64,000 bases of DNA from Bodo saltans (lineage: Eukaryota; Euglenozoa; Kinetoplastea; Eubodonida; Bodonidae): contig CYKH01002220.1 in NCBI GenBank assembly GCA_001460835.1, forward strand, positions 1,969 through 65,968. Reading direction: 5' to 3'. Numbering within the stretch: the stretch's first letter is position 1; every line of letters starts with the position of its first letter. The notes under the pieces were generated by a model, which saw nothing but the letters and a program-made list of their open reading frames with translations, made no database searches and was not told the DNA's origin. This document shows, one piece after another, positions 15,953 to 25,565 of the stretch. A program made the translations under genes and the position numbers.

Positions 15953-17341
15953 ATGTACTATCAGGCGCACCCTGCAATGATGCAACAAAGCATGCCCCAA
16001 ACAACTTACGTTGCCGCACCACAGGGCGCAACGGCCAACAACCAACAAGTCCAGTACGTCTACGTCCTCCCTCAGCAGCAAGTTTCAGGCAATGGCCAAC
16101 AGGTCCCTCAATACGTCACAGCAGCCCCACAGTACGGAGCGGGGATGCTACCTACTATGATGGTGCCTTTTGCTATGGCGGGGGGAGGTGCGATGCCCCC
16201 ACCACCCCCACCACCGCCGCCTGCTTACTCTGGTGGCGTATTTCAAGCATCAGGCGATCAGGGCCAGCAGTTTGGTAGCATTGGGTCTGTTGCTATTTTG
16301 CCACTTCCGCCACCACCAGTGACAAACGCACCCATCGAAGCAGGAGGAGTCACAAAAGGAGCGCCAACTCCCTCTAGCAGCATTGCAGACGAGAAGCATT
16401 TGGAGAACAGCGACTCGCACCTCCAAACTTCTGGAAATGGAACCATCAATCCGAAAGAATTCTGGGCGGGTGGTGCTGTATCCAACGGAACCGATGCCGC
16501 TTCAAACCTTGCCCAAAGCGCCAGTAGTGGACTTGGTGACCCAGCCTCAGAGGCGATGATTGCAGATTTGCGGAAAGAGAAGACCGACCGCAGTGTGCGA
16601 ACGCGTGTCATTCGTCTGCCAGCGTCACTCTGCGCTGGCATGGTAAACTTTCTTGGCAGCTCTGAAGAAGTCATGAATGATCTTTGCATGCGTGAGCGAG
16701 GCATCATCGTTGCTCATCTTGTCGAGCGCCTTGGTGCTGAAGGATCCCAACCGATCCTCCAATATGCAAGCAATCGCTTTATGACACTCGCCCTCAACCA
16801 GAGCGGCTGCATTGCGTTGCCGCGCATTTTAGCGACGCTTCAAGGACCTCCACTGTACGCATTTTTTGACCTCACCATGCAGCACATCCCTGCACTCATC
16901 GACCATCCTTTTGGCAATTACGTTGTCAAGCACTTCGCAGGGCTCAAGGACTCTGTGATCAATCAGCGTTTGCTGAATGAGTACTTTGTGCACCACTACG
17001 TTCGTATTGCAACCAACAAGTATGGTTCTCATGTGATGGAAGATGTCCTCCGATCGTCCACCGCAGACGAATTGTATCCCTTTGCCCGTGTTGCGTTTAC
17101 TGACGTCGGTGGGCTGCGAACGTTAGCCCACGATCGCTTTGCGAATTATTGCATTCAAACCATGTTCCGTGTGCTCGCTAATGGAGATGCCCGATTCCAC
17201 TCTTGGTGTGTTGGCCAAATGATTGGAGCAGTGAGAGGTTCTCCGTATGAGCAGAATATCATGAAAAGCGCAGTTGCTGGTTACAGAGGACAGCAGCAAC
17301 AGCAGACGCTCCCTCCTCCACCTCCAGGATACCCAGCATGA
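15953..17341 (+). CDS. PUF-family RNA-binding protein (first of a tandem pair)
   Basis: A 462-residue Pumilio/PUF protein. The first 150 residues are low complexity, rich in Q, M, Y and G with a run of nine prolines. The repeat domain covers about residues 210-445. Several repeats show the PUF RNA-reading helix: NQSGCIALPRIL, HPFGNYVVKHFAG, NKYGSHVMEDVL, DRFANYCIQTMF and SPYEQNIMKSA. PUF proteins bind 3' UTRs and control mRNA stability and translation, a main level of gene control in kinetoplastids. The C-terminus is Q- and P-rich. ATG 15953 is used because the upstream in-frame codon at 15947 is TTG. It shares its repeat layout with the PUF gene at 19265, so the two are paralogues. Confidence 0.9.
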   Translation: MYYQAHPAMMQQSMPQTTYVAAPQGATANNQQVQYVYVLPQQQVSGNGQQVPQYVTAAPQYGAGMLPTMMVPFAMAGGGAMPPPPPPPPPAYSGGVFQASGDQGQQFGSIGSVAILPLPPPPVTNAPIEAGGVTKGAPTPSSSIADEKHLENSDSHLQTSGNGTINPKEFWAGGAVSNGTDAASNLAQSASSGLGDPASEAMIADLRKEKTDRSVRTRVIRLPASLCAGMVNFLGSSEEVMNDLCMRERGIIVAHLVERLGAEGSQPILQYASNRFMTLALNQSGCIALPRILATLQGPPLYAFFDLTMQHIPALIDHPFGNYVVKHFAGLKDSVINQRLLNEYFVHHYVRIATNKYGSHVMEDVLRSSTADELYPFARVAFTDVGGLRTLAHDRFANYCIQTMFRVLANGDARFHSWCVGQMIGAVRGSPYEQNIMKSAVAGYRGQQQQQTLPPPPPGYPA

Positions 17342-19264
17342 TTGCAACACAGCAACTCAACAAACAAATAGGACGCTGTTCGTGTGTCACAACGTTGGAA
17401 GTTATCGAGACGAGGATAATTGTTTATTTTTTTTGCTAAAGGAGAAGAACGGTATACTCACGTATTTTTTACTCTCTTTTTCTGGATTAGTTGTTCGCGT
17501 TGGCGACTGTTCGGAGGTTCACGAGTCGAGCTCCATACGGGGTAGACTTAGTAGACTCTTTTTTCATCGCCACCGAGCAAACCCCAAGCATACAATGGAC
17601 AAATCTCAAGTTGGGGAAACAACAACAACAAAACAAAAATCGTAAGGCGAATGAAAGAAGGGTCGAATTGTGTGATCGTACTGGTCCACGAGAAGGTCGC
17701 ACGCATTGAAGTGTCTCGCAAGTTTGTGTCCCTCCCTCCAAGTTTCAACGAAAAGAAATTGCACAAGTTTCCGAAGACATGCGTGTTTTTCTGAGCTAGC
17801 CGAAGAACTACTACGCCAAGTAAGGAAGAAGTGCTAGAGATGGGTTCACAAGACAAACAAACAAAAAAGAAGAAGCAAAATGCACTTTTAGTCCCATTGG
17901 ATTCGTGTGCGGCCTACCGTATGGTTGTGTGTACTCAATGGATTCAAAGGGCGAGGTGTTGACTTGTCTTTTTTTTTCCTTAGTGCTCACTAGCTTCCTT
18001 CTTTTTGTTAGCGAGGTGCGCCAGCACCACTCGCTTTGATGGCAACATGTTGCAAGAGATTGGTGGAGCGCAATATTCTTTCGGAAATTTTTGGAGTGTT
18101 GTGAGTTCTCTTTTCTAAAATTTGTGTCGTGTGTGTGTACTGTTTCGGTCAGACTGCATTGCGTGATGACTTATTGTTGTTACCTTGGAAAAAGTGCACC
18201 CTTTGTGTGTTGAGACCACCACACCCATTCATCCCTCTCACCCCCCCGTCAAGTTTGTTGTTTCCTTCCAGTGAATGCCTTTGTTATTTTGATGCTCTCT
18301 GAACACACTCTTCTTCTGCCTCCTGTCCAAAAAGCGCATGCGCAGTGTAGACAGTGCACGCTTCGACAGGCAACACTTATGTGTACAAAGGCAACGATGA
18401 CCCTCCCCAAAAAAGCAAAAAAACTCCGAAGCGAGAGGGAACACCCAACACAAAATTTAACCTTTCTTGTCCCTTCTGAATCTAGTGGGAATCGGCTCTT
18501 AGATGCGCAACTTTGTTGACACAATTTTTCCATGCGCTCGCTGATAGCGCACCCACAAGTTACTGTTGCACACTGCACGTTTTTCTTTTTTTTTCAATTT
18601 TTTTTGTCCACTGTTGTTTCCTTCGCGATAAGACAAGTATTTGTGCACTTTCTTTCGTTCTTTTTTTTTGGAGGCGCCTGTTTTTTTTTTCTCCCCTCCG
18701 TGAATCTTTGCTTATTAGAGGGTTGCAGTTGTGTACCCGCACCCGTTTTATCATTGCTGGATGAGAGTGCAGCACGCTGAGACTATTGACTGCAAAAACC
18801 AAAGAAAAAATGACAGAAGGACAAACCTTACGCCACTGATGCACTTAAGCAATGTTTTTCTCTAGCGAGCTTTAGTCGTAGTGTCTTGCGTGAGTAAAGC
18901 GGAAACTCAATCAAAACTCACAAACAAACAAACAAACAAAAAAAACTGAAGACAACACCGTAACAACAAAAAAATCTGCATGCTACACACACTTTGTAGC
19001 TTTCATTGCTTGGGCTTCCAAACTTTCGTTGTTGTTAACTTTTGTGTGTGTTTGTGCCCTCGCTACGCGCAGTGTGTGTGCCTTGATGATGAATCCCCCT
19101 CTTTTCTCTATTCACCTTACGAAAACGTGACACTGACATTCTAAGGAGCAATGTTACTCACAGAGTTTGTTCCCTGTCCATTTTTCTCATATAAGTTCCA
19201 GAGTATAGAGGACGACTCGAGAAAAGGCCCACTTATTTTTTGTTTGAAAGAAATAGTCAGTCCA
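17342..19264. other. 1.9-kb intergenic spacer between PUF genes
   Basis: No convincing gene on either strand. The stretch is full of T tracts (for example 17960-17975, 18583-18604 and 18661-18690), A-rich runs and a (CAAA)n tract at 18921-18945. Open frames here are short, hydrophobic or cysteine-rich products of those tracts. It may hold a long 3' UTR for the first PUF mRNA, decayed sequence or small RNA genes that I could not identify. Confidence 0.6.
18921..18945. repeat. (CAAA)n microsatellite
   Basis: Five tandem caaa units followed by an A run lie within the spacer between the two PUF genes. No function is evident. Confidence 0.9.
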
Positions 19265-20959
19265 ATGGCGACGCGCTCAGAGCCTGTGAGCCCAACAAGC
19301 TGTGGAGGGCAGTCAACAAGCTCGAGATATTCTTGGAATCCGTACGGAGGATCCACCAACGGAGGGGGCAACACAGTGCATCAATGGCTTCATCAAGTCA
19401 GCGTCCGGCTTCCCTCGGCGGTAAGCCCCCCTGATCAACATGTGCACATCGATGGCAACAGCAGCTTCTGCGCAGAACGTTCGCCAATGATCCCTGCGTC
19501 CCTTGGAGGGCATTCTTCCGCGCGTAGGCAACATCCACCTCGTGCTTCTGGTGTCCCACCTCTCTTTTCTCAACACGCTATTCAGCAGCTGCATAATTCT
19601 TCCATGCAACGAGGTTCACTGCGAGGAGAACTTTCGGATGGATTCTCGCAGTCCATGAGTGATTTTGATACGCTGTCGACGCCGCGCCGCCTAGAAAGAG
19701 ATGATCATGCCCATTTGGGTGCAGCAGATCATCAGCGGCTTGGGCGTAGTGTCATATCGGACGACGAAGAGAACGTGAACGGAAAACAAGCAGAGGGCGC
19801 TGCCATGGATCCCTCTCAGGAGAGCGACGTGCTCACTGCAATCGGACGATTACGAAAAATCAAAAGAGATGAAAACGTGCCAAGCCAATTCCGACGATAC
19901 AACAAAACGATGCAGCAACGAATCGCATCGCTAGTGGCCCATGATGAGACGCTTCTCTTAGATTTGTGCGAGAACGACAGAGGAAACATTGTCGTCACCA
20001 TTGTTGAGAACGCGTCGTCCGCTGCCGCCCTTGCTGCCCCATCGCCAATTGCGTCACCAACTGCGGCGGATTCGCCTGCGTCTTCCCGAAGGCTGGGAGG
20101 TAGTGGAAAGAGTAGCCCAATGTCCCCAAGTAGGCAAGCGATGCTGAAAGGTAGAGAAACTGCAGCGGATGACTTGATGCGTGATGCGGAGTTACTGCTG
20201 TCGATCGTGATGCAACACTGCTGGCGTTTGTGCACCAGCCAAGGCGGGTGCATTGCCCTTACACGCCTCTTCGATGTCATGCCGCCTCGGCAACGAACAA
20301 TGCTGGAAGACTTCGTCGTGGACCATTTCTTAGCACTGGCAGTGCATCCATTTGGAAATTTTATTGTCCAGATGATCATTCAACGCCAAACAAACGATGA
20401 AGGAGTCCTTCGGTCGTTCTTGATTCACGTGTCCATTCCATCGTCGGTGATTGCGATTGCGTCAAACAAGTTTGGTTCCCACGTCTTAGAGTCATTTTTT
20501 AAGCACGCGTCACCGCTGCTGTGCTGCGCAGCGATGCAAAGACTGCTGTCCGACGATTCTACAGTGAGATTCTTAGTTTCAGATAATTTCGGCAATTACG
20601 TCATTCAGCAGGGAATGCGTCGATTAACGCAAGCGGTGAAACCAGCGGGAAGTCGAGGGTCAACACCTCAACAACAGGCAAACGGTGGTGAGGCGACTCT
20701 AGCAAACAGGCTTTCTCCCAAGACACCAATCCTGGGAACATCAGATCCGTGCAACGGGCTTGGAGAGGAGGACTTACTCGGAGGTGTTGGGATGCTTCCA
20801 AAGAACGCAGACATGGGGGTGATGCGCGAGGCGTTTGTGGCCAAGATTGTTCCGTACTTGAGAGAGTCCCCTTTTTGTCACAATATTACAAAATCATTGG
20901 GGCTGCGCAAGACGCCAACTAGCCCGCCAGTGGCTCGCGAATTGTCTGGATCGCGATAG
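19265..20959 (+). CDS. PUF-family RNA-binding protein (second of a tandem pair)
   Basis: A 564-residue PUF protein from ATG 19265. The N-terminal 200 residues are Ser/Pro/Gly-rich. The repeat domain starts at about residue 210. It contains SQGGCIALTRLF, HPFGNFIVQMII, NKFGSHVLESFF, DNFGNYVIQQGM and SPFCHNITKSL. These match, in the same order, the repeats of the PUF gene at 15953. Two low-complexity insertions split it: one of about 55 residues rich in A, S and P after the second repeat, and one of about 65 residues before the last. The frame is open from 19151, but the added part spans the acceptor tract (cttattttttgtttgaaag at 19231-19249). It presumably binds a 3' UTR; the target is unknown. 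Confidence 0.88.
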   Translation: MATRSEPVSPTSCGGQSTSSRYSWNPYGGSTNGGGNTVHQWLHQVSVRLPSAVSPPDQHVHIDGNSSFCAERSPMIPASLGGHSSARRQHPPRASGVPPLFSQHAIQQLHNSSMQRGSLRGELSDGFSQSMSDFDTLSTPRRLERDDHAHLGAADHQRLGRSVISDDEENVNGKQAEGAAMDPSQESDVLTAIGRLRKIKRDENVPSQFRRYNKTMQQRIASLVAHDETLLLDLCENDRGNIVVTIVENASSAAALAAPSPIASPTAADSPASSRRLGGSGKSSPMSPSRQAMLKGRETAADDLMRDAELLLSIVMQHCWRLCTSQGGCIALTRLFDVMPPRQRTMLEDFVVDHFLALAVHPFGNFIVQMIIQRQTNDEGVLRSFLIHVSIPSSVIAIASNKFGSHVLESFFKHASPLLCCAAMQRLLSDDSTVRFLVSDNFGNYVIQQGMRRLTQAVKPAGSRGSTPQQQANGGEATLANRLSPKTPILGTSDPCNGLGEEDLLGGVGMLPKNADMGVMREAFVAKIVPYLRESPFCHNITKSLGLRKTPTSPPVARELSGSR

Positions 20960-22245
20960 AGCAATCAATAGGACTAGGCTGCTGAGGACGCAAACACGCG
21001 CTGTGCAGCTGAGCATCATTTTGTTTTATTTTGGATCTCCAGTAACATTTAAGCGTTTGGAGGTTGGACTCGATATCACCAACACACAAAAAAAAGAAAT
21101 CGGAGACTATCAGCTCTCTTTTCCCAACGCAAATCAACCCGCGTGCCCTTCAGCCCTGCCAAAATACACGCACACATTCCCGTCTGTTCTGCAGTTCGAG
21201 CCCCAATCACATCATGTGAACAGACTCCCTCACGTCAAAAAAAAGCACTCCGCTCCGCAAAATGAAAGAAAAAAAAATCGTCCGCGACTTCCAACACAAA
21301 CAATTTCCGAATTTGGATCTGATGAGAGCGAGAAGAAAAAGAAAGAGGCAAGTTAACCTGCCCACGTGGTTACCTTTTTGTTTTGTTTATGAAAATAGAA
21401 GAAACCTTTTCGCCCTGCATCGTTGATCATTTTTCACTTCTACGTTTCAGCTTCCAGCGGGGCTCAATCCCGCTGCTGTGTCAGGGCTCCTGCGCACCTA
21501 GCTGTCCACAAGCCACGAATGCTTGTCGTCAACCGTGCCGCCCATATTACTTCCCCCCAATTGCTCTCTTCAGCCGTTGATCCTCGGTTTTTTGCTGCAC
21601 CACTTTGAGCAACCAAAAAACAACTACGTCATCAGTGCGTTTTTTTTTCCCTTCGCAGTCACACAACAGTGTTCAGACTTCAGAAAGCATTTTTTGCTGT
21701 ATTCCGTGCGTTGGCGCCAAATGAAAGTGTGGAGTTGTCGTTGCAAATGTGGTATTTTGAAGAAGCGGGGCTGGGTGTCTGATATTTTGTTTGTTCCGAA
21801 AGCATCACATTCCCTTTTGCTGTATTCCGTTTTGTTTCCACTGCCACGGTGTTTGCAAGCTGTTTGCTTTGCAATCACAGCAAAAACACAACGTGAGAAA
21901 ACCAGTGGTGTTTTTCTTTCTTTTTGCTTACACTATGAGGTTGTTTCTTGCGTTTTTGTTCCCCCTTTTTTTTTCCTGTGAACGATATACTTTCTCGCTA
22001 TCGTGTTGTCCCCCTGTTTGCTATTTTTTCCCCCTCACCTATTTCGCCCCGTCTTCTCATTCATTTTTACTTGGCTCAAAGTCGAAGTCGGTCGAGCACC
22101 GATGTGCAATCTTTTGCGCGCAAGTCAAGAAAAAGTGAAAAAAGAAGGAAACAAAGTAAACTTTACACGATCTTCTCGCTGTCATTTGAGCTTTCACTTT
22201 TGTAAACGAAGAAAAGAAAGAAAGAAGGGCTGGTTGCAGGGAAGG
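20960..22245. other. 1.3-kb intergenic region
   Basis: No supported gene. The region has many T/C-rich tracts (for example 21640-21655, 21960-21980, 22025-22070). A perfect short hairpin lies at 21456-21474, with stem agcggg/cccgct and a seven-base loop. A pair of related short repeats is at 21683-21706 and 21798-21829. Predicted proteins are phenylalanine-rich products of the T tracts. Confidence 0.6.
21683..21829. repeat. imperfect direct repeat pair
   Basis: Both copies, at 21683-21706 and 21798-21829, begin gaaagcat and end ttttgctgtattccg. The second has an 8-9 base insertion between the two shared blocks. They lie about 115 bases apart in non-coding sequence. Confidence 0.6.
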
Positions 22246-22593
22246 ATGCAAAAATTTAGCTCATTCCCATCGTATAAAGTTCTTGATCGAACAAAGCGCG
22301 ACCCAGAGAAAGAAATGGGAGATCACATTTTCGTTGGGCGGTGCCATCTTGTCACGTCACCCCAGGAAGATTTACGACCCGCATTTGAAAAGTCCCAAAG
22401 CAGTGACAACGTGAACGCAGCCGCAACGCAAGAACTGAGACCTACTGAAGTGTCCCCACCGGAAACCGGCTCCATTGTTGCGCGCTGGGCGCAGGAAAAG
22501 CGTCATGAGGCTGCATTCTTGCCCGTTCCTCGCCTTCCTCAGCCTTCACCAAGGGAACCACATGTCTTGTTGGTTGATACTCCCACAGCGTAA
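22246..22593 (+). CDS. small hypothetical protein
   Basis: A 115-residue open frame from ATG 22246, directly after ggttgcag (AG at 22237-22238). It is hydrophilic with a charged first third (DRTKRDPEKEMGDH) and a Pro-rich end (PVPRLPQPSPREP). Its composition is balanced, unlike the T-tract frames around it, which supports it being real. No domain is recognised. The frame extends upstream to 22003, but that part is hydrophobic and lies over pyrimidine tracts. The inner ATG at 22315 is an alternative start. Confidence 0.5.
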   Translation: MQKFSSFPSYKVLDRTKRDPEKEMGDHIFVGRCHLVTSPQEDLRPAFEKSQSSDNVNAAATQELRPTEVSPPETGSIVARWAQEKRHEAAFLPVPRLPQPSPREPHVLLVDTPTA

Positions 22594-22884
22594 GAAACAG
22601 GCGGAAGCCAGGTAAATGATTCCTGAGTGTTCTCGTGCAGGCAGACGCCCCTGCCTTCACTGAGTTGTTTCTCTACTGCCACTCATCACCGCGTGTACAG
22701 TACACCCCCCAGCATTTTTTTCTCAGATATCGAGCAGACTAATCCACGTAGTGCGACCAAACTCACTTTGAACAACTTCCAGTTTTTTTGATTGTTTGCG
22801 AGAGAAACGAAAACAAAAAACAAAACACATCAATCCTCAGAAAGCGTTTTTTTCCAAATATTTGTGCAAAGTATATCCATTAAC

Positions 22885-25248
22885 ATGGTACTTGGGTTCA
22901 GTTTCGTCACTTCGTTCAGAGTGGAGGACACCAAATCCCTCCGTGACGTTCACCTCCTCATGCGCACAGCGTACAACCAATGGAAGAACGAGGGGACTTG
23001 GAGAACGATCATGGAAGCCGTGGTGGACGTTCTCAAATGCGGTGTTCTTGCCCTTTCTATTTTCGTGCTTGGGTTCATGGTGAATTGGGACTCGGTTCTC
23101 ACGTGTAGCACAGAGCTTGAGTGCCAACAAACGCCAGTGATTCACAACCCTTCTTTCCAGACGGTTCCTGGGGCCCACACACTGCTCCTGATGATTTTAT
23201 TTCTTTCAGCCATCGCCGCGTGTCTCTACGAGTGCAAGAGGTGCGCCGAGACAGTGTATTTGCAATACGAGCTTCATGACCTACTTTCCAGCACCATTGA
23301 CTGTGGACCGCGATCGCCGTTTCACACTCTGCGCGACATTTGGTTTCGCTATCGAGCTTCTGCAAGTGGACACGAAGAGCTTCCACTAGGAGACAATATT
23401 CCGTTGTTGTCAGACCTATCGTGGAGTGAGTTTTTGCATCTGTTTTGCAGCGTGATCCAGAAAGAAAGATCGTTAGCAATCCATAGGCAACAGCGTTTCG
23501 ACGAACTTCGTGCGATTCAAGCGCTCATGGTGTACGACAACTATTTTATTGCGTTGCACCAGAAGCTCCTTCACCCAGAGTCGTCGTACGGCTTCTCCGG
23601 CCCAGCGATTTCGCTCATTGACCAGTCTATCCTTAGGTTTCTTATTCAAAGTTTGTTCGACAGCAGCAACTGCCTCGACGTTGCCGTAGATCAACGGCGG
23701 GCAATCGGTGAGAAGCTGTTTGGGTACTTGATTGCGTACTGGGTCTTTTACCCCTTCTTTGTGAGTCACGCTCTCGTGAAGATGGTAGTGAAGAACGTTG
23801 CTGCGTTCCGTGCACGCCCATCAGAGTTTCTCGACCGCCAATGGACTGAGAAGTCGTGGTGGGCCTTCCGCCTTTTCAACGAAGTCCCCCACGTAACCGA
23901 TGAGCGCCTCGTCGCTGCTCAAACTCTTGCGAACGACATGCTTGGCAGAATTCGACGCCCTTCCCCCATTTCAAAGTTCGTGGAGCGCCTTGCGGCCACA
24001 ATCATCGTTGCGATTCTGTTCTTGTCGTTTATGAACCCTGCGGTGCTGATGGGAGGTATCGTGTCCCACAGATCGCTGGTGTGGTGGCTGTCCACGTGGT
24101 TTCTTGTCTTCACAGCCTTCCATGTGTCAGAGTTACCTCTGAGAGAGTACAACCACAAGAAGGACCTTCGCAGCCTTTGCCACTTGATCCACTATGAAAC
24201 CTCAGTGTGGCAAGTTTCAGGATCGCGATGGGCATCATCGGTGCAGTGGGATTATTTTCAATCTCGGTGGTATGTCTTGGGCGCCGCCCTTGCAAAGACT
24301 CTGCTGATGCCACTTATTCTCCTCAAACTGTACTTCGACGATAGCATTCCTTTGCTAGTTGAAGTCATTCAAGAGCACTCTAGCCGCGTCGACGGAATTG
24401 GCAGCATTGCATCGGACGCGGACTTTTCTCACAACCCAAATTTGGCGCCACATCCCCACCCACTGCGACTGTGCAGGCCTGGAGGAGCAAACAGCAGCGA
24501 CGCTCCTCCCTATCATGGGGACTTGACATACAAACACGAAAAGTCAATCGCGTCGTTTGCTTCTGTGTACCCGCGTTGGAGGCGACGGGCAGCATCAGGC
24601 CTTCAAGACAGTGCCGCTGCAGAGCTTGGGCTTCAAGAGTACCTCATGATGCTGTTCGGTGAAGAACACAGCACCGATGAGGAGGACGCCGACCATGCAT
24701 CTGATAATGACGTGTACAGTGACGATGCGTCCCTCCCAGATGACAGTGCTCCACCACCGAGAGCTACCGGGGTTACCCTCAGCGGATCTACGCGAGTGCC
24801 GCAGTTGAGGCTCACCGAAGTTCAGTCGGTGGCAGAGCGTGCGGCAGCAAGGCTTAACTCAGCGAGACAACGAACTGCGATGATGTTCGCCGACACAAGT
24901 GGTGTCGGCCAATCATCGCCAAGGAGTCGTGCCCATGAAATGCAGCACCGAATTGTTTCAAGAGTTGACATGCTGTCAGCAACGATGATGCACCTCCCAC
25001 CGTCTGCTAATCAGAGAAATTCTCAACGAGGTGGTGGGTTGGTGGCATCGAGGAATGGAGGAGGTGGCTACGGCGCTGCATCGGTGCGACGAGAGGTCGA
25101 CGAAGACGAAGTTGAAATGACTCGCGCCATCAATATGCCCGCCGATGGGCTTGAGAGCAGTCAGAACGCCTCCAGTGACGACAACGACGACGATCACAGA
25201 GATGGCGGACGTGGAAGACGCAACAATGCTCGACAGCAACGTCGCTAA
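22885..25248 (+). CDS. ATG9: autophagy protein ATG9
   Basis: A 787-residue multi-spanning protein. It matches ATG9, the lipid scramblase carried on vesicles that seed the autophagosome membrane. The core signature lies in RQWTEKSWWAFRLFNEVPHV (ATG9s have a WxFRxFNELPH pattern). The first hydrophobic pair is at about 50-70 and 95-115. Later segments include LFGYLIAYWVFYPFFV and ERLAATIIVAILFLSFM. The C-terminal 250 residues are disordered, with acidic and Ser-rich stretches and an Arg-rich end, as is common for ATG9 tails. The start at 22885 follows the tract gcgtttttttccaaatattt; the frame is open to a TTG at 22792. Length fits the family (about 800-1000). Confidence 0.9.
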   Translation: MVLGFSFVTSFRVEDTKSLRDVHLLMRTAYNQWKNEGTWRTIMEAVVDVLKCGVLALSIFVLGFMVNWDSVLTCSTELECQQTPVIHNPSFQTVPGAHTLLLMILFLSAIAACLYECKRCAETVYLQYELHDLLSSTIDCGPRSPFHTLRDIWFRYRASASGHEELPLGDNIPLLSDLSWSEFLHLFCSVIQKERSLAIHRQQRFDELRAIQALMVYDNYFIALHQKLLHPESSYGFSGPAISLIDQSILRFLIQSLFDSSNCLDVAVDQRRAIGEKLFGYLIAYWVFYPFFVSHALVKMVVKNVAAFRARPSEFLDRQWTEKSWWAFRLFNEVPHVTDERLVAAQTLANDMLGRIRRPSPISKFVERLAATIIVAILFLSFMNPAVLMGGIVSHRSLVWWLSTWFLVFTAFHVSELPLREYNHKKDLRSLCHLIHYETSVWQVSGSRWASSVQWDYFQSRWYVLGAALAKTLLMPLILLKLYFDDSIPLLVEVIQEHSSRVDGIGSIASDADFSHNPNLAPHPHPLRLCRPGGANSSDAPPYHGDLTYKHEKSIASFASVYPRWRRRAASGLQDSAAAELGLQEYLMMLFGEEHSTDEEDADHASDNDVYSDDASLPDDSAPPPRATGVTLSGSTRVPQLRLTEVQSVAERAAARLNSARQRTAMMFADTSGVGQSSPRSRAHEMQHRIVSRVDMLSATMMHLPPSANQRNSQRGGGLVASRNGGGGYGAASVRREVDEDEVEMTRAINMPADGLESSQNASSDDNDDDHRDGGRGRRNNARQQRR

Positions 25249-25565
25249 ATCGTGTGAAGGAGGGACAAACGGTTCGTGTGGAGGTCCACACCCAACAGAG
25301 GAAAGAGGAGGAAACAAACAACGAACACTAGTATTTGTATTGTCCGCCGTTGCTTGGCAAGAATTGCAAGAAAAGAAAGGAACACAATGAAATCACCTCA
25401 CAGGGGGAAAAAACACACAACAACGTTTCGAATTTGCTCTTTGCACCAACAATCACCCACATTTGATAACGTTTTCTCGTTTTTTGAGCCCAGTGTCGTA
25501 CGTGTGTTTCTATCGTTCTGTTGTCGATTGTGTCTTGGGATTTCGCGAGAAAGTAAATCGCGGAG
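25249..25565. other. intergenic region, no gene seen
   Basis: About 317 bases of A-rich sequence, then a T-rich acceptor-like stretch (25471-25535) before the p23-like gene. Short open frames here show no domain. Confidence 0.6.

Noticed and set aside
19086-19135. C/D snoRNA-like boxes (atgatga and ctga)
   Set aside because: The boxes are only about 45 bases apart, no closing stem is clear, and such short motifs are expected by chance.
21456-21474. Hairpin that looks like a tRNA T-arm (gcggg, seven-base loop, cccgc)
   Set aside because: The loop does not fit the T-loop consensus and no acceptor, D or anticodon arms surround it.
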